From: Kiritimatiellia bacterium
Lineage (GTDB): Bacteria; Verrucomicrobiota; Kiritimatiellia; UBA8416; YA12-FULL-48-11
Reading direction: 5' to 3'
DNA: 64,000 nucleotides
Assembly: GCA_028716365.1 (NCBI GenBank)
Contig: JAQUPZ010000005.1
Span: forward strand, 310,001-374,000
The translations under genes were made by a program, and so were the position numbers. Positions within the stretch are counted from its first letter, which is position 1; every line of letters starts with the position of its first letter. The notes under the pieces were generated by a model. It saw nothing but the letters and a program-made list of their open reading frames with translations, searched no databases and had not been told where the DNA came from. Below are positions 36,340 through 45,141 of the stretch, piece by piece.

Positions 36340-37461
36340 CTAAATTTTTATAAATGTTTTTTTACGATACATGTAATACATAATCAGCCACATAACCATC
36401 ATAGCGGCAACCGCTTGAATGAAATTCTGAACATTTGGCTGGAAAAAACGGCATAACCCACCGACGAATACGGTCCCGATGAGATTGAATTTGAACAAAT
36501 GTGCCATCATGTATATGGCAATCGAGTTGGCCCCGAAAACAACGAAGAAAAACGCCCATTTTGAATACCCCCAAACATCGATAACCAGATAAAAAACTGC
36601 CAGTAACAATGTTGATATTCCACAGGCCTCAAGGACATATGAACTTGTCATATACATCCGTAACGACGGGAAGAACTGGCCCCAAATCACACCGGCAAAA
36701 AACATTATTAATCCGCCGAGAAACAGCAATTTGGTTTTTTCTGCTTTGTCCCGGTTACCCAAGATTATATGGCCCATAAGAACACCCAAAAGCATGTTTG
36801 CTATCTGACTAATTGTGTTCAAAACTGCCGACCAATATCCTTTAAAGGGATGCCCATGAGGTCCCAGGATAAGCCGGTCGAGATAAATTCCGATATTCAT
36901 CTCTGTCGAGTATCTGTCACCTTGCCAGCCTGGCGCCGGTATGAATGTCCATATTACCCACACCAATAACAACACGCCCCCTGTAACAAACCACTGCATT
37001 TTTTCAGTTGTATTCAGCACCAATATTGAACAAAAAAGATAGCATATGCTTATGTATTCCAGAACGTTATTGTAATAATAGAACTTATCGAGCTGGAGAC
37101 TCAATAAGTGTCCACCCGCTATTAATCCCAAAAAAAATAAAATTAGAGAACGTGTAACAATGTGAAGGTATGTTCTATTTTTGTCTGTCTGCAACAGTCT
37201 TCTGCCCAGTGAGAATGGTATGACCAGGCCGACTACAAAAATGAATATGGACTGTGCAATATTCATTAAATTCACTCCCGGGACAGTCCAGGAGAATTGG
37301 TTAGCCGTGGCATCAACAAAACCTTGACCAAACAAATTAACAAATGTCTTGAAGATCGGTGCCCCGCCGATCTGCGTGGACAATATCATGAACATCGCCA
37401 AGCCACGCAAGGTATCAATGCTGACAATTCTTTCTTTTTTCTCTGGAGTCTGTTCGTTCAT
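36340..37461 (-). CDS. DUF5009 / HGSNAT-like inner-membrane acyltransferase
   Basis: Predicted 373 residues with about ten transmembrane segments. GAGGTAAGCT precedes the ATG. The N-terminal IVSIDTLRGLAMFMILSTQI is the hallmark of the DUF5009/heparan-alpha-glucosaminide N-acetyltransferase-like family (COG4299). Relatives move acetyl groups across a membrane onto sugars. It is a paralogue of 56070-57221. Its position next to an amidohydrolase and glycosidases suggests a role in sugar acetylation during glycan breakdown; this is inference. The catalytic His of the human enzyme could not be identified by eye. Confidence 0.82.
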   Translation of the reverse strand: MNEQTPEKKERIVSIDTLRGLAMFMILSTQIGGAPIFKTFVNLFGQGFVDATANQFSWTVPGVNLMNIAQSIFIFVVGLVIPFSLGRRLLQTDKNRTYLHIVTRSLILFFLGLIAGGHLLSLQLDKFYYYNNVLEYISICYLFCSILVLNTTEKMQWFVTGGVLLLVWVIWTFIPAPGWQGDRYSTEMNIGIYLDRLILGPHGHPFKGYWSAVLNTISQIANMLLGVLMGHIILGNRDKAEKTKLLFLGGLIMFFAGVIWGQFFPSLRMYMTSSYVLEACGISTLLLAVFYLVIDVWGYSKWAFFFVVFGANSIAIYMMAHLFKFNLIGTVFVGGLCRFFQPNVQNFIQAVAAMMVMWLIMYYMYRKKTFIKI

Positions 37462-37529
37462 AGCTTACCTCACAGAAATAACCGGCAATCCAATATTCTT
37501 CCGCACAATCCAAGCAGGTTCCCGCTCTC

Positions 37530-38582
37530 TCATGCCGGAAGCTTATAAAGTTCCCGGGCGTTCTCATAACCAATCCGCGTAATATCTGCCTCAGATGCGC
37601 CGGCCTTAAGCAGAAAATCAACAAAAGAGCTAACCTTCGGAGGGAACGGATTGGCGCCTTCCTTGATGTCAAACATAGTGCCATAGTTTTGGAATGGCGG
37701 CCCAATGCGTGTTGTCCAGTCGGTACCCGACAAAAGCCGTGTGGTCGGCACTTCACGGATCGTCCGCGGCAGCGCTTTGCACTGGAAGTCGCGGATCTCG
37801 AACCAGAAGTTGTCGGGATATTTTGGAAACACACCTTTGATCGTGTCGAGAAACATGTCGGCCCAGGAAACGTAATCAGGCGTCGGCCCGCAACCGATCG
37901 CGTGTGCAAGGATGTATTTCGCCTCTGGAACGCGTTCGGCAATAGCGAGCAAATCGGTCAGATGATTCATCCCGTCTCCGGATGAGCCGGCTTTCTTGTG
38001 CCAATATGTGCCCAGATGCACTTCAACGGGCACATTGTACTTCGCGGCTAACTGCACGACCTTTTCAGTCGCTTTGTCACTCATCTTGTACTTGTGAATA
38101 TAGGTTAACATTTCACCCAGTTGGACAAACCCCCACTCTTCAAAGCAGGTCTTCATTACTTTCAGTGATTCGTCGAGAAAGTTAGGATTAACCATGCAAC
38201 AACCGTACAGACGTCCGGACGAACGGCGACACAAATCGTAAACCATCTGGTTACCCACCATCATGGCCGCCGGGTCTGTTGTCATACGTGACACATACCC
38301 CGCATCTGGACAAATGGCAAACCGCAGATCGGCATCGCAGCGGTCGAGCACGTCCAGCAAATCCTCCAGCATTTTTTCTCTCTTCTTGCCGTCTCGACCG
38401 ATATCGCTGACGTGAATATGCGTGTCGATCCAGCGGCGTTTTTTCTTCTGATCACCGTCGGCAGCAGATGCAGTCTGCGGACCAAAGAAACCGGCTGTAC
38501 TAACCATGGCAGCCGCCGCGGTTGTTTTAACGAACTGTCTTCGGGTAATATCAAATGGCTCGGGAACTAATTCTCTTTTCAT
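37530..38582 (-). CDS. Tat-exported amidohydrolase-family TIM-barrel protein
   Basis: Predicted 350 residues from Met at 38582 (weak GGGAG upstream); Met at 38612, three bases after the preceding stop, is an alternative that fits translational coupling. Tat signal ITRRQFVKTTAAAAMVSTAG. Amidohydrolase-2-like motifs are visible: WIDTHIHVSD near the mature N-terminus, PVEVHLGTYW, YILAHAIGCG and LLSGTDWTTR, giving a His/Asp metal site. Members hydrolyse or decarboxylate cyclic acids and lactones. Substrate unknown. It lies between a GH-like lipoprotein gene and the DUF5009 gene. Confidence 0.82.
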   Translation of the reverse strand: MKRELVPEPFDITRRQFVKTTAAAAMVSTAGFFGPQTASAADGDQKKKRRWIDTHIHVSDIGRDGKKREKMLEDLLDVLDRCDADLRFAICPDAGYVSRMTTDPAAMMVGNQMVYDLCRRSSGRLYGCCMVNPNFLDESLKVMKTCFEEWGFVQLGEMLTYIHKYKMSDKATEKVVQLAAKYNVPVEVHLGTYWHKKAGSSGDGMNHLTDLLAIAERVPEAKYILAHAIGCGPTPDYVSWADMFLDTIKGVFPKYPDNFWFEIRDFQCKALPRTIREVPTTRLLSGTDWTTRIGPPFQNYGTMFDIKEGANPFPPKVSSFVDFLLKAGASEADITRIGYENARELYKLPA

Positions 38583-38615
38583 GGTCTTCTTTGCTCCCAA
38601 TTTTTTGTCCATGAT

Positions 38616-40868
38616 TTAATTGATAATTTTAGCACTCTTAAATGCCGCAACCAATTTATCATTTGATAACTTATGCGTTTTCAAATAACAACGGGTCCCA
38701 ACAGGTAATACGGTACTATTTCCATTTTGGCTGGCCTGTACCTGTATTTCCTGACCCAAATTCTCCATTAACGTGAAATCCCTGGAATTCAAAGGTAATT
38801 CCAGTTTCTTATTGCCCGATATATGCCAGAAAACGACATATAAATCACCTCTTCGTTTAAAAGTAAAAGCCCTGATTTCCCTGCTTCCCTGTGCAACTTC
38901 CTTAATTTCATTGTAAGGCACCAGCTCAAACTCCTTCTGCTCGTTTATCAACAGGATATGTTCCTGCTCCGGGTTCTGCAGCATTTGTTTTTGCTTTTCG
39001 GTCAACCAGTGCTTCGCCCTTACTTCTTCCCAGCGCCTGAAAACCTCAAAGTTATCAGCTGTTCTCGGATGCTTTACCAATATTGCCGGATTAGCATGGA
39101 TAGAAACAGGACAATCCCATGCTGCCGCCCTGCTTGTGACAAACTCCAGCTGGTCAGGCTGTGTTCCAATAGTTTTTTCACTTGGCAGCCAGTAACCCAG
39201 CCATCCAAAATTCAGGCGGGTAAAATTGTCCCGCATTCTTGGTGCTTCCCGGAAGGGATGTTTTATTGTTTCTTTCTTTAATTTTTCAGGACTGAAAACA
39301 TCAAATGCATTTCCTCCTGTCAGCATGTGCCAGCTGAAATGAGTTTTAGCTGCACCTTCTGCAAAAAGAGGTTCCGGTTTCAGCTTGCTGAATACCCTGT
39401 ACTGTGCTCCGGCCACATGATACCAGAAAGGAGGATTCACACCTTCCGATCCGTCGAAATAGATAAATTCAAATCCTGCATCCCAGAGATCTGCTATACC
39501 GTCCGCCACTTCATCCTGAAGGTCTGAATTCTGGTCAAGATAAACACTTGTTGCACCAAACTCGCTCACATCCAATACTCCAAACATGTATCCCTTCGGC
39601 TGTGAATTCACTGTAGTTTTATCTATCCCGCGAACACAACCGGTAAATTGATAAGGCCGGGAAGTGGTATAATTTGCAAATGATATTAATTCAGTCCCTA
39701 TTTTTAATACACGGCGATTATTAGCCATATCTGTGTTGGCAGGATTCTGCTCGACATATATGGTTGTATCATTTGTACCCAATGGCGCTGCCAGGGTAAA
39801 AATCCTCAGAATGTTCAACCGATGATCAGGCACGGGAGTAATATATTTACTGTCTCGCCCGATGTGACTATGGAGAAAATGGCAACCCGGCGTAATTCCG
39901 GCGTTTTTAATCTTTGTCAACATTGCCTTCAGATCAGCTTTTCCATTAGGATATTCCCGTCTGTAGACATTGTAATTTCCTATCAGCCTGTAACCTCTGC
40001 TTTCGAGAAAAGCAGGGTAATAGATATTCATAAGTCTGAATCCGCCCATTTTGGCATATTTTATATGTTCATCAACATTGGTCGGAGTAATATCGTAAGT
40101 CCAGTAATATGATGCATTGTAGAGATCATGCCTGCGGCTGGCCACTCCATGAGGTAATTTGTAATCTTCTTCAACAATGGCAATTTTATCTAACAGCTTG
40201 TCTGTAGCACATGTGATTAACACTGCAGTAACTCCCGTAAGTTTCACCTTTTCATCCACACCTGCCTGTAAGATCTGGTATCCTTCACCCTCTTCAGAAT
40301 CAACATTCGCACATGGCTCTGCTGCGAGCACATTTACTGCCACTTTATCACTCCATATCACATTCAGCCAGTCACCCCAATGACCCATGTTGCGGACAGG
40401 CAATCGCAAAAACCACATTTCGGATATCGGAGGTTGAGTCATTGAAATACCATAGTTCTCGGTCAGATTGAATGCTTCCAGGGTAAATGCCAGATAATGA
40501 GGAGAAATTTTTATACTGACTTTGGCTTCCCATGGAATCAGTTCATAACCAATAATGAGCTTATCCCCTTCTTTCCGGATCGAATTGGATTTAAATGTGG
40601 TCTTTTTATTTGGATATGCCAGCTTTACCTCGTTCTGGTACGGACGTGGCTCGGTTATGGTACTTATCGGAATCTTTTTTCCCTTTATTAAACATTCGGT
40701 GTTCGTGGGTTTGTACACCAGGCTTTTTGAAGTTCCATCACTTGTAATAATCAGTTTGATCTGTTCGTTCTCAATTATTACGTCTTCATTGTTTTTCGCC
40801 ATGCTCTCAATGCAAGATATAATCAGGATACTCGCGAGTGTTATTAACAACGTAAACGATCGTTTCAT
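38616..40868 (-). CDS. putative lipoprotein glycoside hydrolase-like protein with inserted beta module
   Basis: Predicted 750 residues, AAAGGA upstream of the ATG. The N-terminus ends LILIISC-type (ILIISC, Cys19), a plausible lipobox. An N-terminal beta-sandwich (residues about 25-240) precedes a TIM-barrel-like region with MGGFRLMNIYYPAFLE and FEFIYFDGSEGVNPP. Within the barrel lies an insert of roughly 75 residues (LKIGTELISFANYT, FTGCVRGIDKT), a small beta motif common in phage-like and surface proteins. A C-terminal beta domain ends the chain. The family is not recognised. Low GC and AT-rich codons compared with the sulfatase upstream. Confidence 0.6.
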   Translation of the reverse strand: MKRSFTLLITLASILIISCIESMAKNNEDVIIENEQIKLIITSDGTSKSLVYKPTNTECLIKGKKIPISTITEPRPYQNEVKLAYPNKKTTFKSNSIRKEGDKLIIGYELIPWEAKVSIKISPHYLAFTLEAFNLTENYGISMTQPPISEMWFLRLPVRNMGHWGDWLNVIWSDKVAVNVLAAEPCANVDSEEGEGYQILQAGVDEKVKLTGVTAVLITCATDKLLDKIAIVEEDYKLPHGVASRRHDLYNASYYWTYDITPTNVDEHIKYAKMGGFRLMNIYYPAFLESRGYRLIGNYNVYRREYPNGKADLKAMLTKIKNAGITPGCHFLHSHIGRDSKYITPVPDHRLNILRIFTLAAPLGTNDTTIYVEQNPANTDMANNRRVLKIGTELISFANYTTSRPYQFTGCVRGIDKTTVNSQPKGYMFGVLDVSEFGATSVYLDQNSDLQDEVADGIADLWDAGFEFIYFDGSEGVNPPFWYHVAGAQYRVFSKLKPEPLFAEGAAKTHFSWHMLTGGNAFDVFSPEKLKKETIKHPFREAPRMRDNFTRLNFGWLGYWLPSEKTIGTQPDQLEFVTSRAAAWDCPVSIHANPAILVKHPRTADNFEVFRRWEEVRAKHWLTEKQKQMLQNPEQEHILLINEQKEFELVPYNEIKEVAQGSREIRAFTFKRRGDLYVVFWHISGNKKLELPLNSRDFTLMENLGQEIQVQASQNGNSTVLPVGTRCYLKTHKLSNDKLVAAFKSAKIIN

Positions 40869-41140
40869 TTTTTTGTTCCTTTAATTAATTCAGGTTTGTT
40901 TTGATGACCAAAGGTAGATTTTTTTGTTCCTTTCCTGAAGAAACTCCGACCCAGACATGAATGTTATCGTTCACATGAACGTAACATATCTGTGAATATT
41001 TGCAACAGGAATTTTGATTTTTTGGTTCAGCACCAACAAGAACACGTAATACGAAGATACGCCACTGACAACCAGCTCAGTGACTGACTGTTATCCAGGC
41101 TATTGAATATTACTTTTTAAGTTTCAAATGATAAACAGGG
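40869..41140. other. intergenic region upstream of the lipoprotein GH-like gene
   Basis: 272 bases without a convincing gene between two minus-strand genes. It holds one strong inverted repeat (40961-40987). No promoter of either recurrent family was seen here. Confidence 0.6.
40961..40987. promoter_or_regulatory. 27-bp operator-like inverted repeat
   Basis: ATGTTATCGTTCA and TGAACGTAACAT flank a CA centre, giving a near-perfect dyad (one extra T on the left). Half-site spacing and length fit a LacI- or GntR-type repressor site about 95 bases upstream of the gene starting at 40868. No such regulator is encoded in the window. Confidence 0.4.
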
Positions 41141-42568
41141 TTATTTCTTTTTTAACTTCGACTTGTTTTTCCGTCTTGCGGACTTTTTTACTGAAGCGGA
41201 CACAGGCTGATACTTCGACTCTTCGGTATCTTCCCTCCACTTTGCCAGCAGTTTGCGGTGCCGCTCAATTTCTCCCGCCAGGGCATCCTCTCCCGCCAGG
41301 TTCTTCATTTCGCCCGGATCAGCATCTAGATTGAAAAACATTTCAGACGGAGTGTTGTCCGGAAATGACATATACTTGTATTGTTTTGTACGGACCATGA
41401 AATTACGTTTACCGTTTCTGCACATTTCTGAAACAACGTATTCCCGGCCGGCCGTGTCCGGCTTTTCAATTACTGTGCGGAGGCTTTCGCCGCGCATTTT
41501 CTCGGGCGGCTTGAGACCGGCATAATCACAGATTGTCGGCAATACGTCCGTGGTTGTTGTCAGGTGATCGTTGTCAATACGCCCGGCAGGGGTAACGCCC
41601 TTCCAGCTTATGATCAGTGGCACAGCCGCTTCATCATCAAAGTACATCATCTTTCCGGTCCAGTGATGGCGCGCCAGTCCTTCCCCATGATCGCTGGTAA
41701 AAACAATAAGAGTGTTGTCTTCCTGGCCGGCGGTACGCAGGGCCTTCAGTACCTGTCCGACCTGACGGTCAACGTCCTCCACCATACGATAGTACGCATA
41801 ACAGTAACGTCGCCATTTATTCTCATCCCAGTCGTGATCTTTTAGCTTTGTATCCGGCATACCCTTTGGACATTCAAAGTTTTCCGGCATGGGCGGGATT
41901 TCCACCCCGTCGGCAGGCATGTATTGCTTCCTTACATCATCGAGGATCGGCGTGTTTTCGTTGGCCAGCAGGCAGATGTCATGTGGATTTATGAATGAGA
42001 CAACGAGATAGAAAGGATTATCATGTTTACGTTTCAGGAACTCTATCGCCTGGTTCATCGTTGTCTCGTCCACATCCCTTGCCAGTTTTCCCTTTCGTTC
42101 CGTTTTGTTAAGCAGTTCGAATCCGGCAATTCCTTCCTCACCAGTGGGGTAGCCGCCGGGAAGGTGCCACTTTCCTGAATAGCCGGTATCATAACCGGCT
42201 GCCTTGAAGACCTGACCGGAGATTGTAACAGCCGGATCAACCGGCACACTGTTGCAGTCAACCTTAATTTCGTGCGGGGGACGGCCAGTATGCAGGCTTG
42301 CACGGGACGGACTGCACAGCGGGAATGCGCAGTATGATTTTCGGAAGTAAACGCCATTGGCTGCAATTGAATCCATGTTAGGGGTCTTGAGCCACTTGTT
42401 TCCCAGGGCGCTTATCACGTCAACCCGCTGCTGGTCGGTGGTAATTATCAAAACGTTGGGTTGTTTCCGGGTCTGACCTGTCGCAATATTTTTGCCCAGT
42501 GTCAGGGCACAGAGACTGCCGGCGCCTATCTTGATGAAGTTCCGTCTGCTGATCCTATGCTGTTTCAT
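41141..42568 (-). CDS. Tat-exported sulfatase (Cys-type, formylglycine-dependent)
   Basis: Predicted 475 residues; AGGAGG lies just before the ATG. Tat signal ISRRNFIKIGAGSLCAL. The signature LCSPSRASLHTGR puts the formylglycine Cys at residue 85. Metal ligands appear in LIITTDQQRVD and in FTSDHGEGLARHHW. The C-terminus is a basic tail rich in Lys and Ser. It is only distantly similar to the sulfatase at 16451-17932, so the two probably act on different sulfate positions. Terminator-like sequence at 42711-42734 separates it from the sialidase-like gene upstream. Confidence 0.93.
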   Translation of the reverse strand: MKQHRISRRNFIKIGAGSLCALTLGKNIATGQTRKQPNVLIITTDQQRVDVISALGNKWLKTPNMDSIAANGVYFRKSYCAFPLCSPSRASLHTGRPPHEIKVDCNSVPVDPAVTISGQVFKAAGYDTGYSGKWHLPGGYPTGEEGIAGFELLNKTERKGKLARDVDETTMNQAIEFLKRKHDNPFYLVVSFINPHDICLLANENTPILDDVRKQYMPADGVEIPPMPENFECPKGMPDTKLKDHDWDENKWRRYCYAYYRMVEDVDRQVGQVLKALRTAGQEDNTLIVFTSDHGEGLARHHWTGKMMYFDDEAAVPLIISWKGVTPAGRIDNDHLTTTTDVLPTICDYAGLKPPEKMRGESLRTVIEKPDTAGREYVVSEMCRNGKRNFMVRTKQYKYMSFPDNTPSEMFFNLDADPGEMKNLAGEDALAGEIERHRKLLAKWREDTEESKYQPVSASVKKSARRKNKSKLKKK

Positions 42569-42710
42569 GCCTTCCTCCTGTATGTTGTACTTAAAAATAC
42601 AACGGCCATTTCACAGCTTTATTGTTACAGTCACTTGTTTTTTTCGGGATATTTTGTCACCCGACAGAGACAGGGTAAAACGAGAAAGGTAACGTGAGAG
42701 ATCTACGGGT

Positions 42711-42734
42711 AAAACCTTCTTTATTAAAAAGGTT
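42711..42734 (-). terminator. possible intrinsic terminator after the sialidase-like gene
   Basis: AACCTT and AAGGTT can pair across a ten-base AT-rich loop on the minus strand, followed by TTTTA. It overlaps the stop codon of 42733-43983. The stem is short, so the call is weak. Confidence 0.35.
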
Positions 42735-43983
42735 ATTTCAATCGCCAATGCGTACTCATCAGATTGGTAGGCTCACCCAGTTTCTTGGCCTGGTAATACA
42801 CAGTCAGAATCGAACCGTCCTCTAGTTGAGCACTGGTTGGATAGCCCAGGTCCGGGCCGGGTGCCCCTGCGAGCATGACTTGATTTTCCAAGTCCCAGGT
42901 CCGGCCTTCGTCACGGCTGATACAGGCCCGCTCACCGAATGGTTCCCTGCGATAGCCATAAACCACCAGTACCCAGCCATTGCGCAACTGGATTAAATGC
43001 GGTGGATAGCCCCAGATGCCACTGCTATGGACGAGCGACCAGGTTTTGCCTCCATCTGAGCTTTCGGACTGCATAAGAAAACACTTACTTCGGTCTTTAG
43101 GTTCGTAACGAAACATCGCGAGCAACTTACCACTGGCCAGTTCAACCAGATGCGGCTCACACATTCTTGTGGTCGAACCCTGCGGTTTCTCAATAGTCGC
43201 AATCACACTCCACGTGCGTCCATCATCACTGGACTGCTCAACTGTAACAGTCGTCTGGTTCTGCCATTGACCGTTTCCGATATACAACAACCGCCCATCG
43301 CGCAACTGAATCGGTCCGTGCGGTGCGGTAGATACCGTTCGAACGGGTTCTCCCCAGCTTTGACCATTGTCTTCCGACCGGCGGACCCAGTTTCCCAGCC
43401 ACTTGTTCCGGATCTCTGGAGGAATCTTTTCACCGTGGCGGGCATAATGCTGGATCGCCGCCTCATAATAGGGCAATTCAAACGCCAGCGAGGTGAACCA
43501 GCTAACCAGCAGAGTTCCTGCTTTGGTCTGAATAATGCCGGCGTCACGATCATCCAGCGGCGTACTAGTGATGGTCTGCGGCAGGGTCCAGTTTTTTCCC
43601 TGATCAAGACTGCGAATGATCTGAGTTTTCCCCCATGGGCAAACATGTGCATCGCGGTCACCTGAAAATGCCACGATCAATTCGCCGGTACGGGTCCTGG
43701 CCAGCGTCGCCCAGCCAAGATACCGGTCCGATTCGACTACGCGCTTCAAAATAATCGGATGGCCGTGCTCGTTGACTCCATATTCACTCCCCTGCCCAAG
43801 ATATTTACCCGGCTCCCGGCATATCACCTTTGTTTCAATAATAGTTGCTATCGCATTTTCTATCGGGACAGTTGCGGCATTTGCATTATTTTCGGCGGCA
43901 TAGATCATCCCGGTCAACAATCCGATAACACTGCTAAACACCCATATGAATATGGAAAAGATTCGTCTGGATAATGTCTGCAT
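42733..43983 (-). CDS. sialidase/neuraminidase-like six-bladed propeller protein
   Basis: Predicted 416 residues; GGGAG precedes the ATG. The N-terminus is a signal or anchor segment (IFIWVFSSVIGLLTGMIYAA). Five Asp-box (BNR) repeats are visible: SLDQGKNW, SEDNGQSW, SSDDGRTW, SSDGGKTW and SRDEGRTW. The family covers sialidases and many exo-enzymes or binding proteins of PVC bacteria that are not sialidases; the Arg triad was not traced with confidence. It would act outside the cytoplasm. It follows the DUF1284-like gene by 33 bases. Confidence 0.82.
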   Translation of the reverse strand: MQTLSRRIFSIFIWVFSSVIGLLTGMIYAAENNANAATVPIENAIATIIETKVICREPGKYLGQGSEYGVNEHGHPIILKRVVESDRYLGWATLARTRTGELIVAFSGDRDAHVCPWGKTQIIRSLDQGKNWTLPQTITSTPLDDRDAGIIQTKAGTLLVSWFTSLAFELPYYEAAIQHYARHGEKIPPEIRNKWLGNWVRRSEDNGQSWGEPVRTVSTAPHGPIQLRDGRLLYIGNGQWQNQTTVTVEQSSDDGRTWSVIATIEKPQGSTTRMCEPHLVELASGKLLAMFRYEPKDRSKCFLMQSESSDGGKTWSLVHSSGIWGYPPHLIQLRNGWVLVVYGYRREPFGERACISRDEGRTWDLENQVMLAGAPGPDLGYPTSAQLEDGSILTVYYQAKKLGEPTNLMSTHWRLK

Positions 43984-44016
43984 GTTACAGTTCTCCCTGT
44001 AAATATCGAAAGTGTT

Positions 44017-45111
44017 TCAGCCTTTGATACCCAATCGCTCCGTCCGCGCTTTCTGGTAAGGGCCGTCCTTCTCGGCGCCGCCACAGATACTCCACTCGTA
44101 GGCACTGGCCAGGTTATCGCCAAAGCCACAGATGTCACGCGTCGAGTGGATTCGTTCGTAGACCAGTTGATAAAGTTGTCGTGCCGATAACGTATCGCCG
44201 TATTTCAACCCAACCTTCTGCAGTACATCCAGGTCCTTTTTCTGGTCACGCAAAGCCATGCTTTTGCCGCCCACGCAAAAGTTGGTTGCCGGATCATACT
44301 TCTCACATGGCGGACAGATCATACAGCAGCCTGCCACCAGCATAACCGGAATGTCCGGGTTTTTCTGAATAACGTCGATTGCTTCAAACAGGTTGTCTTC
44401 CTTGATGGGGGCCAGTTTTCCCGAGCGGCCGTAAAAGCAGCTCATACACAGCAGATGATGCGGCCGGATCTTCAGTATACGGGCTTCGTACACGTCCGCC
44501 GCTGAAGACTTCTTGTAACGAGCTTTTTCATCGACATTACGCGGCGGAAAGATGGCCTTTATGCCAAGAGCGCGGCCCTTTTCGTAATTACCACTGTTCG
44601 CCTGTGCACAGCCGCGCCAAGTCTCGGAAGTGACCTTTTCGTATCCGCAGATGTCACGAGAAACGATCACTTTGGCCAGTACTCGCTCAATCAAGTCCAC
44701 GGCGGGTCGCGTATCACCCGGTACCAAGCCCAGTTTCTGCAGAATATCCAGGTCCCGTTTGGCATTAAACAACTCACCCTCTGAAGTATCCTCGCCATGG
44801 CCCGGGTTCTGGTAGCGATAGACATGATCCGTGTTGCAGCGCAGGGTCAACGGCCGTTTACGGTCCTGACGGACCGCTTTTACAATTTCATTGAGTCGCG
44901 GATCGTCGAGGTTTTCCGTACATCCCCGGCCGATCTGGCAGATAACGCACATCAGTTGATACGGCCGTACTTCCAATGCCACGGGACTGGAAGGTACAGG
45001 TACGGTCGGTTCCTGTGCTCCACATGCGCGCTCCGTCCGGAATGATGTGGCGCTCAGTGCTGCCGCGGCTCCGCCTGTGGTAAACATCCTTCGGGTAATA
45101 CGTTGGTTCAC
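44017..45111 (-). CDS. Tat-exported, internally duplicated Cys-rich protein (DUF1284-like)
   Basis: Predicted 364 residues; GTG start with GGAGG six bases upstream. Tat-type signal ITRRMFTTGGAAAALSA. Two homologous halves (about 47-190 and 214-364) share RPYQLMC/RPHHLLC, a KRDLDILQKLGL/KKDLDVLQKVGL helix, SRDICGY/TRDICGF and a final C-x(n)-LGIK. The RPHHLLC start resembles DUF1284, a predicted iron-sulfur family. Only half 2 has the dense cluster CCMICPPC (262-269); half 1 has a single Cys92 there. A metal or Fe-S centre loaded before Tat export is plausible. Function unknown. Confidence 0.7.
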   Translation of the reverse strand: MNQRITRRMFTTGGAAAALSATSFRTERACGAQEPTVPVPSSPVALEVRPYQLMCVICQIGRGCTENLDDPRLNEIVKAVRQDRKRPLTLRCNTDHVYRYQNPGHGEDTSEGELFNAKRDLDILQKLGLVPGDTRPAVDLIERVLAKVIVSRDICGYEKVTSETWRGCAQANSGNYEKGRALGIKAIFPPRNVDEKARYKKSSAADVYEARILKIRPHHLLCMSCFYGRSGKLAPIKEDNLFEAIDVIQKNPDIPVMLVAGCCMICPPCEKYDPATNFCVGGKSMALRDQKKDLDVLQKVGLKYGDTLSARQLYQLVYERIHSTRDICGFGDNLASAYEWSICGGAEKDGPYQKARTERLGIKG

Positions 45112-45141
45112 GATGGTCCTCCATCCTAAGGGTCATCTTAT

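Noticed and set aside
38583..38612. Upstream start of the amidohydrolase gene as certain coupling site
   Set aside because: The ATG at 38612 sits three bases after the previous stop but lacks a ribosome site and lengthens the Tat n-region; kept only as an alternative.
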